The position numbers and the translations under genes are program-made. A stretch of DNA of 64,000 nucleotides from Paracoccaceae bacterium. GTDB taxonomy: Bacteria > Pseudomonadota > Alphaproteobacteria > Rhodobacterales > Rhodobacteraceae. Below, in pieces: positions 41,266 to 48,926 of the stretch. The stretch spans positions 38,014 through 102,013 of the forward strand of contig JABURR010000042.1 in the NCBI GenBank assembly GCA_014762635.1. The letters are read 5' to 3'. The stretch's first letter is position 1; each line of letters starts with the position of its first letter. The notes under the pieces were generated by a model. That model searched no databases, was not told the origin of the DNA, and saw nothing but the letters and a program-made list of their open reading frames with translations.

Positions 41266-42249
41266 GTGTCGGCGGACGCGACAGACCGCACCGCGGCCGT
41301 CCCTGTCACCGTCGTGACCGGGTACCTGGGCGCCGGGAAGACGACGCTCATCAACCACATCCTGTCGGCCAATGCCGGGCGCCACTATGCGGTGATCGTC
41401 AACGAGTTCGGCGAGGTCGGCATCGATGGCGAGTTGATCGAGACCGGGGACGAGGAACTCATCGAACTGAACTCGGGCTGCATCTGCTGCGTGGTGCGGG
41501 GCGACCTGATCCGCACCCTGCGCAATCTGCTGCGCGAGCGTTCGGATCTGGACGGCATATTCATCGAGACGACCGGCCTCGCCAATCCAAGCCCGGTCAT
41601 CCAGACCTTCGTGATGGACCAGGTTATGGCCGCGAAATGCCGGTTGGATTCCGTGGTTGCGGTGGTGGATGCGCTGCATCTCCGGGAGCAATTGACGCAC
41701 AGTCCGGACGCCGCCGATCAGATCGCGCTGGCCGATCTTGTGCTTCTGAACAAGGCGACAGAGGCGGACGACACCCCTGCCCTTCAGGCCAAGCTGCGGC
41801 GCCTGAACCCTTTTGCGGACGTTGAAATGACAGACCGCAGCCGGATCGACCCAGCCCGCCTGTTGAACCGCAACGGCTTTGATCTGGGCAATGTCGCCGC
41901 GCGCCTTTCGGACGCGCCAACTGACGACCATATCGCGGCGGGCGGGATTGCCAGCGTCACCGTGACCGAGGATGATCCGCTGGATGCCGAGCGGCTCTCG
42001 GAATGGCTTCAGAGCTATCTCGCCGTGCATGGCGCGGATATCCTGCGCACCAAGGGGATCGTGAATGCCGAGGGCGAGGATAGAAAACTGGTCGTCCAGG
42101 CGGTCAACATGATGCTTGAGGGCGATTTCACGACCGCCTGGTCCGAAGGCGAAACGCGGGAAACGCGGATCGTCTTCATCGGGCGAAATCTGGATGCGGC
42201 GGCGCTGCGGGACGGGGTCAGATCCGCCACCGTAGTGCCGGTCAATTGA
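41266..42249 (+). CDS. CobW/G3E-family GTPase, putative metal chaperone
   Basis: A 327-aa COG0523-type GTPase. The Walker A loop is GYLGAGKTT (19-27) and the metal-binding motif is GCICC (C72, C74, C75). Switch-region residues [11 protein letters not shown] follow, and the guanine motif reads NKAT instead of NKxD. A CobW C-terminal domain ends the protein. The family delivers Zn, Co or Fe to client enzymes or to cobalamin synthesis. The GTG start lies 2 bp after the alcohol dehydrogenase stop. Zinc-dependent neighbours (the dehydrogenase and the LigJ-like hydratase) are obvious client candidates, as are the cupins. Confidence 0.88.
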   Translation: MSADATDRTAAVPVTVVTGYLGAGKTTLINHILSANAGRHYAVIVNEFGEVGIDGELIETGDEELIELNSGCICCVVRGDLIRTLRNLLRERSDLDGIFIETTGLANPSPVIQTFVMDQVMAAKCRLDSVVAVVDALHLREQLTHSPDAADQIALADLVLLNKATEADDTPALQAKLRRLNPFADVEMTDRSRIDPARLLNRNGFDLGNVAARLSDAPTDDHIAAGGIASVTVTEDDPLDAERLSEWLQSYLAVHGADILRTKGIVNAEGEDRKLVVQAVNMMLEGDFTTAWSEGETRETRIVFIGRNLDAAALRDGVRSATVVPVN

Positions 42250-42260
42250 GGGAGAGTTCC

Positions 42261-42959
42261 ATGGGAGTAGTCGTCACCAACATCAAGCGCGCGGATCGGG
42301 ACGCCGCCGACGCGCTTGCGAAATACGGGGTCGCCACGGTGCACGAGGCGCAGGGCCGCGTCGGCCTGATGCACCAGCGCATGCGCCCGATCTACCACGG
42401 CCCTGCCATCAGCGGCACCGCCGTGACCTGCACCCTGCCCCCCGGTGACAACTGGATGATCCACGTCGCCGTGGAGCAATGCCAACCGGGCGATATCCTG
42501 GTTGCAGCAACCATTTCGGAATCCCACTCGGGCTATTTCGGGGAACTGCTTGGCACCGCGCTGAAAGCGCGTGGCGTGCGCGGGCTGATCCTCGACGCAG
42601 GCTGTCGCGATATCGACGAGTTGGAGGAGCTGGGGTTCCCGGTCTGGTCCCGCTCGATCTCGGCCCATGGCACGGTGAAGGAGACCATCGGCGACGTCAA
42701 CGTACCGGTCTCGTGCGGGGACGCGCTGGTCAACCCCGGCGACGTGATCGTGGCCGACACCGATGGCGTGGTCGTCGTGCCGCGCATGAAGGCCGCCGAG
42801 GTTCTGGCCGCCTCGCAGGCCCGGATCGAGAAGGAAGAACAAAGCCGCGCCCGCTACCAGGCCGGGGAGCTTGGCCTCGACGTCAACAACATGCGCGGGC
42901 GGCTGGCCGAAATGGGCCTCGTCTACATGGATCAGAAGGACTGGGAGGCGCAGCAATGA
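42261..42959 (+). CDS. 4-carboxy-4-hydroxy-2-oxoadipate aldolase/oxaloacetate decarboxylase (LigK/ProA-like)
   Basis: A 232-aa RraA-fold class II pyruvate aldolase. The fold's active-site blocks are visible: TVHEAQGRVGLM, then LLGTALKARGVRGLILDAGCRDIDEL, with the Arg-Asp pair (CRD) that binds substrate and Mg. DTDGVVVVP follows. The enzyme cleaves 4-carboxy-4-hydroxy-2-oxoadipate to pyruvate and oxaloacetate, the last step of protocatechuate/gallate 4,5-cleavage. It overlaps the LigJ-like gene by 4 bp, as expected for consecutive steps. GGGAGAG lies upstream of the ATG. Confidence 0.88.
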   Translation: MGVVVTNIKRADRDAADALAKYGVATVHEAQGRVGLMHQRMRPIYHGPAISGTAVTCTLPPGDNWMIHVAVEQCQPGDILVAATISESHSGYFGELLGTALKARGVRGLILDAGCRDIDELEELGFPVWSRSISAHGTVKETIGDVNVPVSCGDALVNPGDVIVADTDGVVVVPRMKAAEVLAASQARIEKEEQSRARYQAGELGLDVNNMRGRLAEMGLVYMDQKDWEAQQ

Positions 42960-43981
42960 TTATCGACTGCCACGGCCACTACACCACCGAGCCCCCGGCC
43001 TTCATGGCCTTCCGCAAGGCCCAGATCGCCCATTTCGAGGATCCGAAGGCCAACCCGGCCCCGGTGATGGCCGAGATCACCGACGACCAGATCCGCGAAA
43101 GCATCGGGCAAAACCAGCTCAAGGCGCTGAAGGATCGCGGCGCGGACATGACGATCTTCTCGCCCCGCGCCAGCGGCATGGGGCACCACATCGGGGATGA
43201 GGCCGTCTCGAAATCCTGGACGCGCATGTGCAACGACATGATCCACCGCGTCACGCAGCTTTTCCCCGAGAATTTCATCGGCGTCTGCCAGTTGCCGCAG
43301 AACCCTGTCGCACCGATCAAAAACTCCATCGAGGAATTGGAGCGCTGCGTGCTGGAACTGGGTTTCGTCGGCTGCAACCTCAACCCCGACCCGACGGGCG
43401 GCATGTGGACGGGCAAGCCGCTCACCGACCGGGAGTGGTACCCGTTCTTCGAGAAGATGGTGGAGCTGGAAGTCCCTGCGATGATCCACGTCTCGGGCAG
43501 TTGCAACCCGAACTTCCACATGACCGGCGCCCATTACATCAACGCCGACACGGCCGCCTTCATGCAGTTCCTGCAAGGCGACCTGTTCAAGGACTTCCCG
43601 GAGCTAAAGCTGATCATCCCCCACGGCGGCGGCGCGGTGCCCTACCACTGGGGCCGATATCGTGGGCTGGCGGACATGATGGGCAAGCCGCCGCTGCGCG
43701 AGCACGTGATGAAAAACGTGTTCTTCGACACCTGCGTCTATCACCAGCCCGGCATCGACCTGCTGTTCGAGGTGATCGACATCGACAACATCCTGTTCGC
43801 CTCGGAAATGTTCGGCGCGGTCAAGGGCGTGGACCCGGAAACCGGGCATAACTTCGACGACACCAAACGCTATGTGGACGCTCTGGGCCTGTCGGACGAG
43901 GACCGGAACAAGGTCTATGAAGGCAACGCGCGGCGGGTCTACCCGCGCCTGGATCGCGCACTCACGGCACGCGGTCTCTGA
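42956..43981 (+). CDS. 4-oxalomesaconate hydratase (LigJ-like, amidohydrolase family)
   Basis: A 341-aa protein with the amidohydrolase-family start IIDCHGHYTTEP (metal-binding His-x-His). The LigJ-like stretch ENPAPVMAEITDDQIRESIG... is followed by TIFSPRASGMGHHIGD and IIPHGGGAVPYHWGR. Length and these blocks agree with 4-oxalomesaconate hydratase, a zinc enzyme that hydrates 4-oxalomesaconate to 4-carboxy-4-hydroxy-2-oxoadipate. With the LigK-like gene directly upstream, the terminal two steps of the meta pathway are complete. A strong hairpin follows. Confidence 0.88.
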   Translation: MIIDCHGHYTTEPPAFMAFRKAQIAHFEDPKANPAPVMAEITDDQIRESIGQNQLKALKDRGADMTIFSPRASGMGHHIGDEAVSKSWTRMCNDMIHRVTQLFPENFIGVCQLPQNPVAPIKNSIEELERCVLELGFVGCNLNPDPTGGMWTGKPLTDREWYPFFEKMVELEVPAMIHVSGSCNPNFHMTGAHYINADTAAFMQFLQGDLFKDFPELKLIIPHGGGAVPYHWGRYRGLADMMGKPPLREHVMKNVFFDTCVYHQPGIDLLFEVIDIDNILFASEMFGAVKGVDPETGHNFDDTKRYVDALGLSDEDRNKVYEGNARRVYPRLDRALTARGL

Positions 43982-43988
43982 ACCGCCT

Positions 43989-44019
43989 CGCGGACTGCGA
44001 CAAAGCGTTGCAGTCCGCG
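43989..44019 (+). terminator. hairpin after the LigJ-like gene
   Basis: A 10-bp perfect stem CGCGGACTGC/GCAGTCCGCG with an 11-nt loop lies 8 bp after the stop codon. There is no T-run, so it may act with Rho or as an mRNA stabiliser. Confidence 0.6.
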
Positions 44020-44103
44020 CATTCCCGCCATGCAATTGACCTGAATCAATTGATTACACGGCGTTTCTCCCTATGTTGCGCTGCAGAAAAAGGGGAAGAA
44101 GCT

Positions 44104-44337
44104 ATGACCGTTTCTGTTCAATATTCTGCACCGACCGCAAACCTGCAGGACCTGATCGCCGCGATCGCCCCAAAGCGCGGGACGTTCGATCTGCTGGGTC
44201 TGGTGTCCGGCTATCGCGCCTATGCGATCTTCACGGAACTGAACGCCAAATCCGACGCCGAGCTTGCCGCTTTGGGCCTGAAGCGTCAGGACGTGGCTCG
44301 CGTTGCCATGAACGAAGCCTTCGACAAGGCTGCCTGA
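44104..44337 (+). CDS. DUF1127-type small protein
   Basis: A 77-aa protein whose second half (FTELNAKSDAELAALGLKRQ, then DVARVAMNEAF) is the DUF1127 pattern of small alphaproteobacterial Arg/Lys-rich proteins. Some homologues are stress-induced or bind RNA. AAGGGGAAGAA precedes the ATG. It is a separate short unit between the LigJ-like terminator and the convergent EamA transporter, followed by a GC-rich hairpin. Confidence 0.75.
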   Translation: MTVSVQYSAPTANLQDLIAAIAPKRGTFDLLGLVSGYRAYAIFTELNAKSDAELAALGLKRQDVARVAMNEAFDKAA

Positions 44338-44358
44338 GGCGCCCTTGAATCACCCGGT

Positions 44359-44382
44359 CCGGCCCCGCTTTTGAGGGGCCGG
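44359..44382. terminator. hairpin between the DUF1127 gene and the EamA transporter gene
   Basis: An 8-bp stem CCGGCCCC/GGGGCCGG with an 8-nt T-containing loop lies between the two convergent genes and may terminate both. Confidence 0.6.
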
Positions 44383-44421
44383 GAATGCCCCTCCTGACTT
44401 CGCATCGAGGACGGAAGGCAA

Positions 44422-45399
44422 CTAGATCAGCGGCGCTGACAGCGCCCCGATCACGCCCTCGGACGCTCCGAGAAACTCCAGCAAGATTACCGTATCTGCA
44501 GCCAGCGCCGCCGCGCCCAGAACGGCCAGCAGGATCGAGAAGATCACCCATCCGTCGAACACCTCGTGTTCCCGATTGATGAGCGCATTGAAAATCAGAC
44601 GGAACACCACCGAAAGCCGCTGGATCGGAACGACGACCGCCACGGGCGCCACGGCCAGCGCGAGGTAGCGGAAAAGCTGCGACAGCGCCACGAAGAGCGT
44701 CGAGAGCAGGAACCACCCGATCGAGGCCCGGTCGAGCCCGCCCATGTAGCTGCGCCCGCCCGCCATCAGCACAAGCACGGCCACCACCACCGACGCTGCA
44801 ACGTAGGACACCAGCACACCCGCGACGCTGTCGGCCAGATCGCCCTCGGCCCCAAGACCCACCGCGATCAGCAAGGGGCTGGTGCCGTAGCCGAACGCAC
44901 AAACCGCGCCCCAGAACGTCCCCGACAGATAATCTGGCTCGAACCCCTTGGCCTTGCCCGCCTGCGTGGCGGCCTTGCGCCGCCGGACCAGCATCATTGG
45001 CCCGAAGACCACCAGCAGGATGCCCAGGACGTTCACCAGGTTCACGGTCTCATCCAGGAAGATGAACCCCAGCACCAGCGCGATCAGGATGCTGAGTTGC
45101 TGCACCGGGGTCGAAAGCGTCGCCCCCAGAGTCTGCGTCGCCCGGTAGTTCCCGTACCGCCCGATCACGAAATGGACGATCCCCGCCGCCGTCATCCACC
45201 CGAAGGTCGAGACCGGCCAATCCGCCATCGCCTCGAACCCGCCCATGGCAAGCGCGAACCCTACGAAAAGCGGCACCCCCAGAGGCACGGTGATCGCCAT
45301 GCCCTGAAGCACCGTGGATTTCAGCACGCCACGCCGCACCGTGGCATTGTTCAGGCCGAAGAATGCGGCCGAGGCGAAGGCGAGCAACGCTCCGAACAT
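44422..45399 (-). CDS. DMT-superfamily (EamA) transporter 1
   Basis: A 325-aa membrane protein with ten predicted helices in two EamA halves (about 1-140 and 165-300), separated by a charged loop RRRKAATQAGKAKG. The EamA pattern of paired five-helix repeats is clear, for example FIFLDETVNLVNVLGILLVV at the end of repeat 1. It follows the pair 2 cupins on the same strand, with a hairpin between, so it is probably transcribed from their operator-bearing promoter. It may export or import a small pathway metabolite. A second EamA protein lies at 60429. Confidence 0.85.
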   Translation of the reverse strand: MFGALLAFASAAFFGLNNATVRRGVLKSTVLQGMAITVPLGVPLFVGFALAMGGFEAMADWPVSTFGWMTAAGIVHFVIGRYGNYRATQTLGATLSTPVQQLSILIALVLGFIFLDETVNLVNVLGILLVVFGPMMLVRRRKAATQAGKAKGFEPDYLSGTFWGAVCAFGYGTSPLLIAVGLGAEGDLADSVAGVLVSYVAASVVVAVLVLMAGGRSYMGGLDRASIGWFLLSTLFVALSQLFRYLALAVAPVAVVVPIQRLSVVFRLIFNALINREHEVFDGWVIFSILLAVLGAAALAADTVILLEFLGASEGVIGALSAPLI

Positions 45400-45424
45400 C
45401 TATGGTACCCGTCTGGTGGCAAAC

Positions 45425-45446
45425 CCGGGGCGATCACCCGCCCCGG
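45425..45446 (-). terminator. intercistronic hairpin between pair 2 cupin and EamA genes
   Basis: An 8-bp stem CCGGGGCG/CGCCCCGG with a 6-nt loop, between the cupin stop (45454) and the transporter start (45399). It could attenuate transporter expression. Confidence 0.5.
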
Positions 45447-45453
45447 AACAGTA

Positions 45454-46056
45454 TCAGCCCTTCTTGCGCAGGTATTCCCGCACGAGTTCGGGCGTGAGCG
45501 TCACGTTCGGATCGTATTCCGGCGCGTTCTCGATCTGCTCCAGATCGTTCAAGCCACATTGCTTGAAGATCCGGTTGATCACCGAGATCAGCCGCAGCGG
45601 CCGGTCCGGATCGGCGTTGAAATGCTGGTGAATCGTGTTCGGAGGCACGTAGATCACGTCGCCCGCCTCGTATTCCCACTTCGAGACCTTGTCTTGCGGC
45701 TTCCAGAAATACTCGTCGGTTATCTCCACGTCGCAATCCTGGTGCAGGTCATAGCCGCGGCCTTCGACCACGTAGAGGCACTCCTCGGCTAGGTGGCGAT
45801 GCTTGCCCGATTTCGAGCCCGGCGGGACGATCTGCATATAGGCGTCGACCGTTTCCATCCGGGTGTTCATGCTCTCGTTGATGAGATGCTTGAGCAGCCC
45901 CTGCCGCGACATTTCCCACGGCATTTCATGGGGATGCACCACTTTCTTGCGCTTGGCATCCCGCGCCGGGCGCTCGGCCGCATCTTCCAGAAGATCCTGG
46001 TAGAGCGGCATGTTATCGGTTCCGTCGATCCAGGCGTTCGTTTCACCCCAGGCCAT
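45454..46056 (-). CDS. cupin-domain protein, pair 2 second member
   Basis: A 200-aa cupin with an intact motif 1 (GKHRHLAEECLYVVEGRG; HxHxxxE pattern) and motif 2 (PPNTIHQHFN), so metal binding is expected. The block GLLKHLINESMNTRMETVDAYMQ aligns it with the pair 1 protein at 21668, whose motif has lost key His residues. It lies 2 bp after its partner at 46059, which indicates translational coupling. A ring-cleaving dioxygenase, isomerase or decarboxylase activity are all possible for this fold; none is specific. Confidence 0.82.
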   Translation of the reverse strand: MAWGETNAWIDGTDNMPLYQDLLEDAAERPARDAKRKKVVHPHEMPWEMSRQGLLKHLINESMNTRMETVDAYMQIVPPGSKSGKHRHLAEECLYVVEGRGYDLHQDCDVEITDEYFWKPQDKVSKWEYEAGDVIYVPPNTIHQHFNADPDRPLRLISVINRIFKQCGLNDLEQIENAPEYDPNVTLTPELVREYLRKKG

Positions 46057-46058
46057 GG

Positions 46059-46670
46059 TCAGTACCCTCCCTCGGGATGATTGTGGTCTTCTTCCTCCTC
46101 GCGCACCTCGAAGCCCTCACCGCCGGGCGCAGGCACGGTCGAGCGCGGCTCCACGGTCTTCTGAAACAGCATGTTCATGAAGACGAACATCGGTTTCGTT
46201 TTCAGAACCAGGGCGCGCGCTGGCTTGGTGTCGGATGCGTTGAAATGTTGGTGCACGCAGTTGTTGTGCACGATCGCCACGTCGCCGGCTTTCCAGTCGT
46301 AGCGTTTTTCGTCATGGATTTCATAGCCTTCCCCGTCGAGGATGTAGAAGGCCGCCTCGTTCACATGGCCATGCTTCTGGCTTTTGCCACCGGGGCCGTA
46401 TTCTTCCAGGTGAAGATGGAAAAGCTGCGAAATCCCGTCCTTGGGCTCCACGTAGTGGCGCGAATAGGCCTGCGGCCCGTCGACGAACTTGATCTCTTTT
46501 GCCTTCCGAACGCGAGGCATGGAACGCAGGCGCTCCAGCTCCTTGGTGAGGTTGTATTCGCCCTCGATGCTGCGGACGAAAATCCGGTTCTTCTGGCTGT
46601 GGTAGTAACCCTGCGGCTCGGCCTCGTTGGTTGCCTCTTCCGCGGGCGCGCTGTCGGTCTTCTTGTCCAT
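46059..46670 (-). CDS. cupin-domain protein, pair 2 first member
   Basis: A 203-aa cupin. Motif 1 QKHGHVNEAAFYILDGEG keeps HxHxxxE, motif 2 is VHNNCVHQHFN, and the C-terminal segment LVLKTKPMFVFMNMLFQKTVE is shared with the 21079 protein. The start at 46670 has AGGAG about 8 nt upstream; an extension to 46724 is unlikely. Its N-terminal 25 residues are polar and low in complexity, and the tail is acidic. An operator element lies 57 bp upstream. It is the first gene of a leftward unit with its cupin partner and an EamA transporter. Confidence 0.82.
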   Translation of the reverse strand: MDKKTDSAPAEEATNEAEPQGYYHSQKNRIFVRSIEGEYNLTKELERLRSMPRVRKAKEIKFVDGPQAYSRHYVEPKDGISQLFHLHLEEYGPGGKSQKHGHVNEAAFYILDGEGYEIHDEKRYDWKAGDVAIVHNNCVHQHFNASDTKPARALVLKTKPMFVFMNMLFQKTVEPRSTVPAPGGEGFEVREEEEDHNHPEGGY

Positions 46671-46726
46671 GGCAGGCTCTCCTCTCTTGAGGGATGTTTT
46701 AGCGCGGGATGAAATTTCGAACAACT

Positions 46727-46750
46727 TTCTTCTATGCGGAACCTGAGCTT
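46727..46750. promoter_or_regulatory. island operator element 6 (weak left half)
   Basis: On the minus strand it reads AAGCTCAGGTTCC then GCATAGAAGAA. The right half and ATA/GAA portion match the shared composite well; the left palindrome arm is poor. It lies upstream of the pair 2 cupins. Confidence 0.5.
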
Positions 46751-46876
46751 GCCGACGGGAAAGTAGACGCTAAATATCCCATCTAAGCCAATGAAACGAT
46801 GTTATTTTCCACGATCAACGCAGAAAGAGGGACGTCGAAATACCGGAGCAGGAGACGCAAAAAAGCTGGCCCTATT

Positions 46877-46900
46877 TCTTGCATACGGAACGCCGTTCCG
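46877..46900. promoter_or_regulatory. island operator element 7 (best palindrome)
   Basis: On the minus strand it reads GGAACGGCGTTCC then GTATGCAAGAA, within a 15-bp palindrome CGGAACG-C-CGTTCCG (46887-46901). It is 36 bp before the Rieske ferredoxin start. Confidence 0.68.
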
Positions 46901-46936
46901 ATAAAAAGTCGATGACTCACAATCACGAGGAAACTC

Positions 46937-47263
46937 ATGTCCGAGACCCAGAACCTGATCGAGCTCTGCGCTCAAAGCGATATTGCCGAGGGTGAAGCAA
47001 TCAAGGTGGAAACCGGCGATCTGGAACTTGCAGTCTACCACGTGGGCGGCAGATTCTACGTCACCGACAACATGTGCACCCACGGCCCCGGGGAGCTTTC
47101 CGAGGGGTATCTGGACGGCTACGAGATCGAGTGCGACTTCCACCAGGGCAAGTTCGACATCCGCAATGGCGAGGTCGTCGCCCCGCCCTGCATCCTCAAG
47201 CTCAAGACCTACAAGGTGGTTCCGCATGACACCGCCGTGGTGATCGAGGCCCCGGCAGACTAA
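46937..47263 (+). CDS. Rieske-type [2Fe-2S] ferredoxin
   Basis: A 108-aa stand-alone Rieske protein with C47-x-H49-x16-C66-x2-H69 (CTHGPGEL and CDFHQG blocks), typical of ferredoxins that shuttle electrons in multicomponent ring-hydroxylating dioxygenases. It is transcribed alone, from a promoter carrying the best operator copy, and ends in a tandem-repeat stretch and strong terminator. The matching oxygenase (29849) and reductase (35109) lie 10-17 kb away, joined by the same operator type. Confidence 0.92.
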   Translation: MSETQNLIELCAQSDIAEGEAIKVETGDLELAVYHVGGRFYVTDNMCTHGPGELSEGYLDGYEIECDFHQGKFDIRNGEVVAPPCILKLKTYKVVPHDTAVVIEAPAD

Positions 47264-47318
47264 ATCGGAATACTATCGGAATACTATCGGACTTTTATCG
47301 GAATTCCGTCGGACTTTT
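47264..47318. repeat. five tandem 11-bp repeats after the Rieske ferredoxin gene
   Basis: Units read ATCGGAATACT, ATCGGAATACT, ATCGGACTTTT, ATCGGAATTCC and GTCGGACTTTT, beginning directly after the stop codon. The 11-bp period is close to one DNA helical turn. No coding role is apparent. Confidence 0.8.
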
Positions 47319-47329
47319 CGCCCCGAAAC

Positions 47330-47353
47330 CCCGCGCCCACCGGCGCGGGTTTT
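47330..47353 (+). terminator. rho-independent terminator of the Rieske ferredoxin gene
   Basis: An 8-bp stem CCCGCGCC/GGCGCGGG with loop CACC is followed by TTTTCATTT. It also separates the convergent tctA2 gene. Confidence 0.85.
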
Positions 47354-47357
47354 CATT

Positions 47358-48863
47358 TCAGGCCTCTCCGCCCCGACGCCACTTCACCCGGCGCAGGCTG
47401 GGCAGCAGGAGGGTCAGCACGATGAGCAGGATCAGGATGACGGACTGCGGCCGCCCCGCCATGAAGGCCAGCATCTCGTTGTCCGAGATCATCCGCGTCT
47501 GGTGGAACGACCGCTCCGCGGTTTCGCCCAGCACCAGCGCGATCACAAGTGTCAGGCGTGGATAGTCGAACCGGATCATCAGGTAGCCAAGCACCCCCAT
47601 GATCATCGCCAGAACCACGTCGCCGGGTTTGCCGTCCAGAACGTAGACCCCGGTCAGCGACACGGCGACGACCACCGGCACCAGCACGTGCACGTTGACA
47701 TAGGTGATCAACACCAGCCAGCGCGCGAAGATCAGCCCGATGACCGATGCCCCGACAGCCGACAGGGTCAGCGCCACGATCAGGCCGTAGACCTCGCGCT
47801 CGTTGTTGAGCAGGATCGACGGGCCGGGGTCGATCCCGTGCAATACCAGTATCCCCAGAAACAGCGCCGTCTCGGCGCTGCCCGGGATGCCGAAGGCAAC
47901 CGTCGGCACAAGCGAGCCGCCATCCTTGGCGTTATTCGCGCTTTCCGGCGCGATCACGCCCACGATGTTCCCCTTGCCGAAACTCTCAGGGTTCTTCGAG
48001 GATTGAACGGTCGAGGTATAAGCAATGAACGAGGCAACCGTGCCGCCCAGCCCCGGGATCGCCCCGATCACCGTGCCGATGGCCGAGCCGCGCAGAAGAA
48101 CGGTCCAATGAACGAAGACCGACTTGATGCCCTCGCCGATGCCCGAGATCCGCTGTTTCGCCTCTTTGGCTACCCCCGCGACCGATCCGCCCTTGAGGCC
48201 CAGTTCGATCATCTGGCTCAGCGCAAACATACCCGTCAGCGTTGGCACCAGCGGAATGCCATCCCACAGGTAGTCCGTATCAAGCGAAAAGCGGATCTCG
48301 CCCGAAACCGTGTCGGACCCCACGAAAGCCAGCATCAAGCCGAAGCCCCCCGCGATCAGGCCGCGCAGCAGTTTCCCACGTGCCGAAACAGCAATGGCCA
48401 CGAGGCCCAGAAGCGTCAGCAAAAAGAACTCCGCCGGCCCGAAGGCCAGCACCAGCTCGCGCGCCACCGGGATCACCAGAAGCAGCGTGAAAAGGCCAAT
48501 CAGGCCACCAAGGGCCGAGGCCGTGGCAGACGCACCGATCGCCATCCCCGCCTTTCCCTGCTGGGCCAGCGGGTAGCCATCGAATGTCGTGGCTGCATTG
48601 GGCGCGGTGCCGGGCGTATTGAGTAGGATCGCCGTGATCGAGCCCCCGAAAGAGGTCGCCCCCATCACCCCGCCTGCGAGGTACATCGCATCGAGTGAGT
48701 CCATGGAAAACGTGACCGGGATCAGCAGCGCAAGCGCCGTCGTTCCCCCAAGCCCCGGGATCACCCCGAAACAGAGGCCAAGCAGCACGCCCAGCAGTAC
48801 ATAGATCGCCGAGCCACTGGAAAAGACCGTCATAACCGCATCAATAAGGACATCGAAGCCCAT
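47358..48863 (-). CDS. TTT transporter large membrane subunit TctA (system 2)
   Basis: A 501-aa TctA-family protein with the paired loops GVIPGLGGTTALALLIPV and GAIPGLGGTVASFIAY, plus GVIAPESANNAKDGGSLVPT and FGIPGSAETALFLG. About eleven to twelve helices are expected. It follows tctC2 after a 63-bp gap containing an 11-bp perfect hairpin. Its TctB partner is not adjacent but lies at 50665, across the isochorismatase-family gene, so this system is split over two transcription units. Confidence 0.9.
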   Translation of the reverse strand: MGFDVLIDAVMTVFSSGSAIYVLLGVLLGLCFGVIPGLGGTTALALLIPVTFSMDSLDAMYLAGGVMGATSFGGSITAILLNTPGTAPNAATTFDGYPLAQQGKAGMAIGASATASALGGLIGLFTLLLVIPVARELVLAFGPAEFFLLTLLGLVAIAVSARGKLLRGLIAGGFGLMLAFVGSDTVSGEIRFSLDTDYLWDGIPLVPTLTGMFALSQMIELGLKGGSVAGVAKEAKQRISGIGEGIKSVFVHWTVLLRGSAIGTVIGAIPGLGGTVASFIAYTSTVQSSKNPESFGKGNIVGVIAPESANNAKDGGSLVPTVAFGIPGSAETALFLGILVLHGIDPGPSILLNNEREVYGLIVALTLSAVGASVIGLIFARWLVLITYVNVHVLVPVVVAVSLTGVYVLDGKPGDVVLAMIMGVLGYLMIRFDYPRLTLVIALVLGETAERSFHQTRMISDNEMLAFMAGRPQSVILILLIVLTLLLPSLRRVKWRRGGEA

Positions 48864-48883
48864 GAAACACCGCCAGAAACTGG

Positions 48884-48909
48884 AACCGGAGCGGCGAACC
48901 GCTCCGGTT
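48884..48909 (-). terminator. intercistronic hairpin between tctC2 and tctA2
   Basis: A perfect 11-bp stem AACCGGAGCGG/CCGCTCCGGTT with a 4-nt loop (TTCG on the transcribed strand). Such structures between binding-protein and membrane-subunit genes often stabilise or partly terminate the mRNA. Confidence 0.7.
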
Positions 48910-48926
48910 GGTTGATTTTCGTCTGA

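Noticed and set aside
44104..44337. An island-pathway gene
   Set aside because: It has its own promoter region without the operator and belongs to a general DUF1127-type family.
47264..47318. CRISPR-like array
   Set aside because: Repeats are only 11 bp with no spacers and no cas genes; it is a simple tandem repeat.
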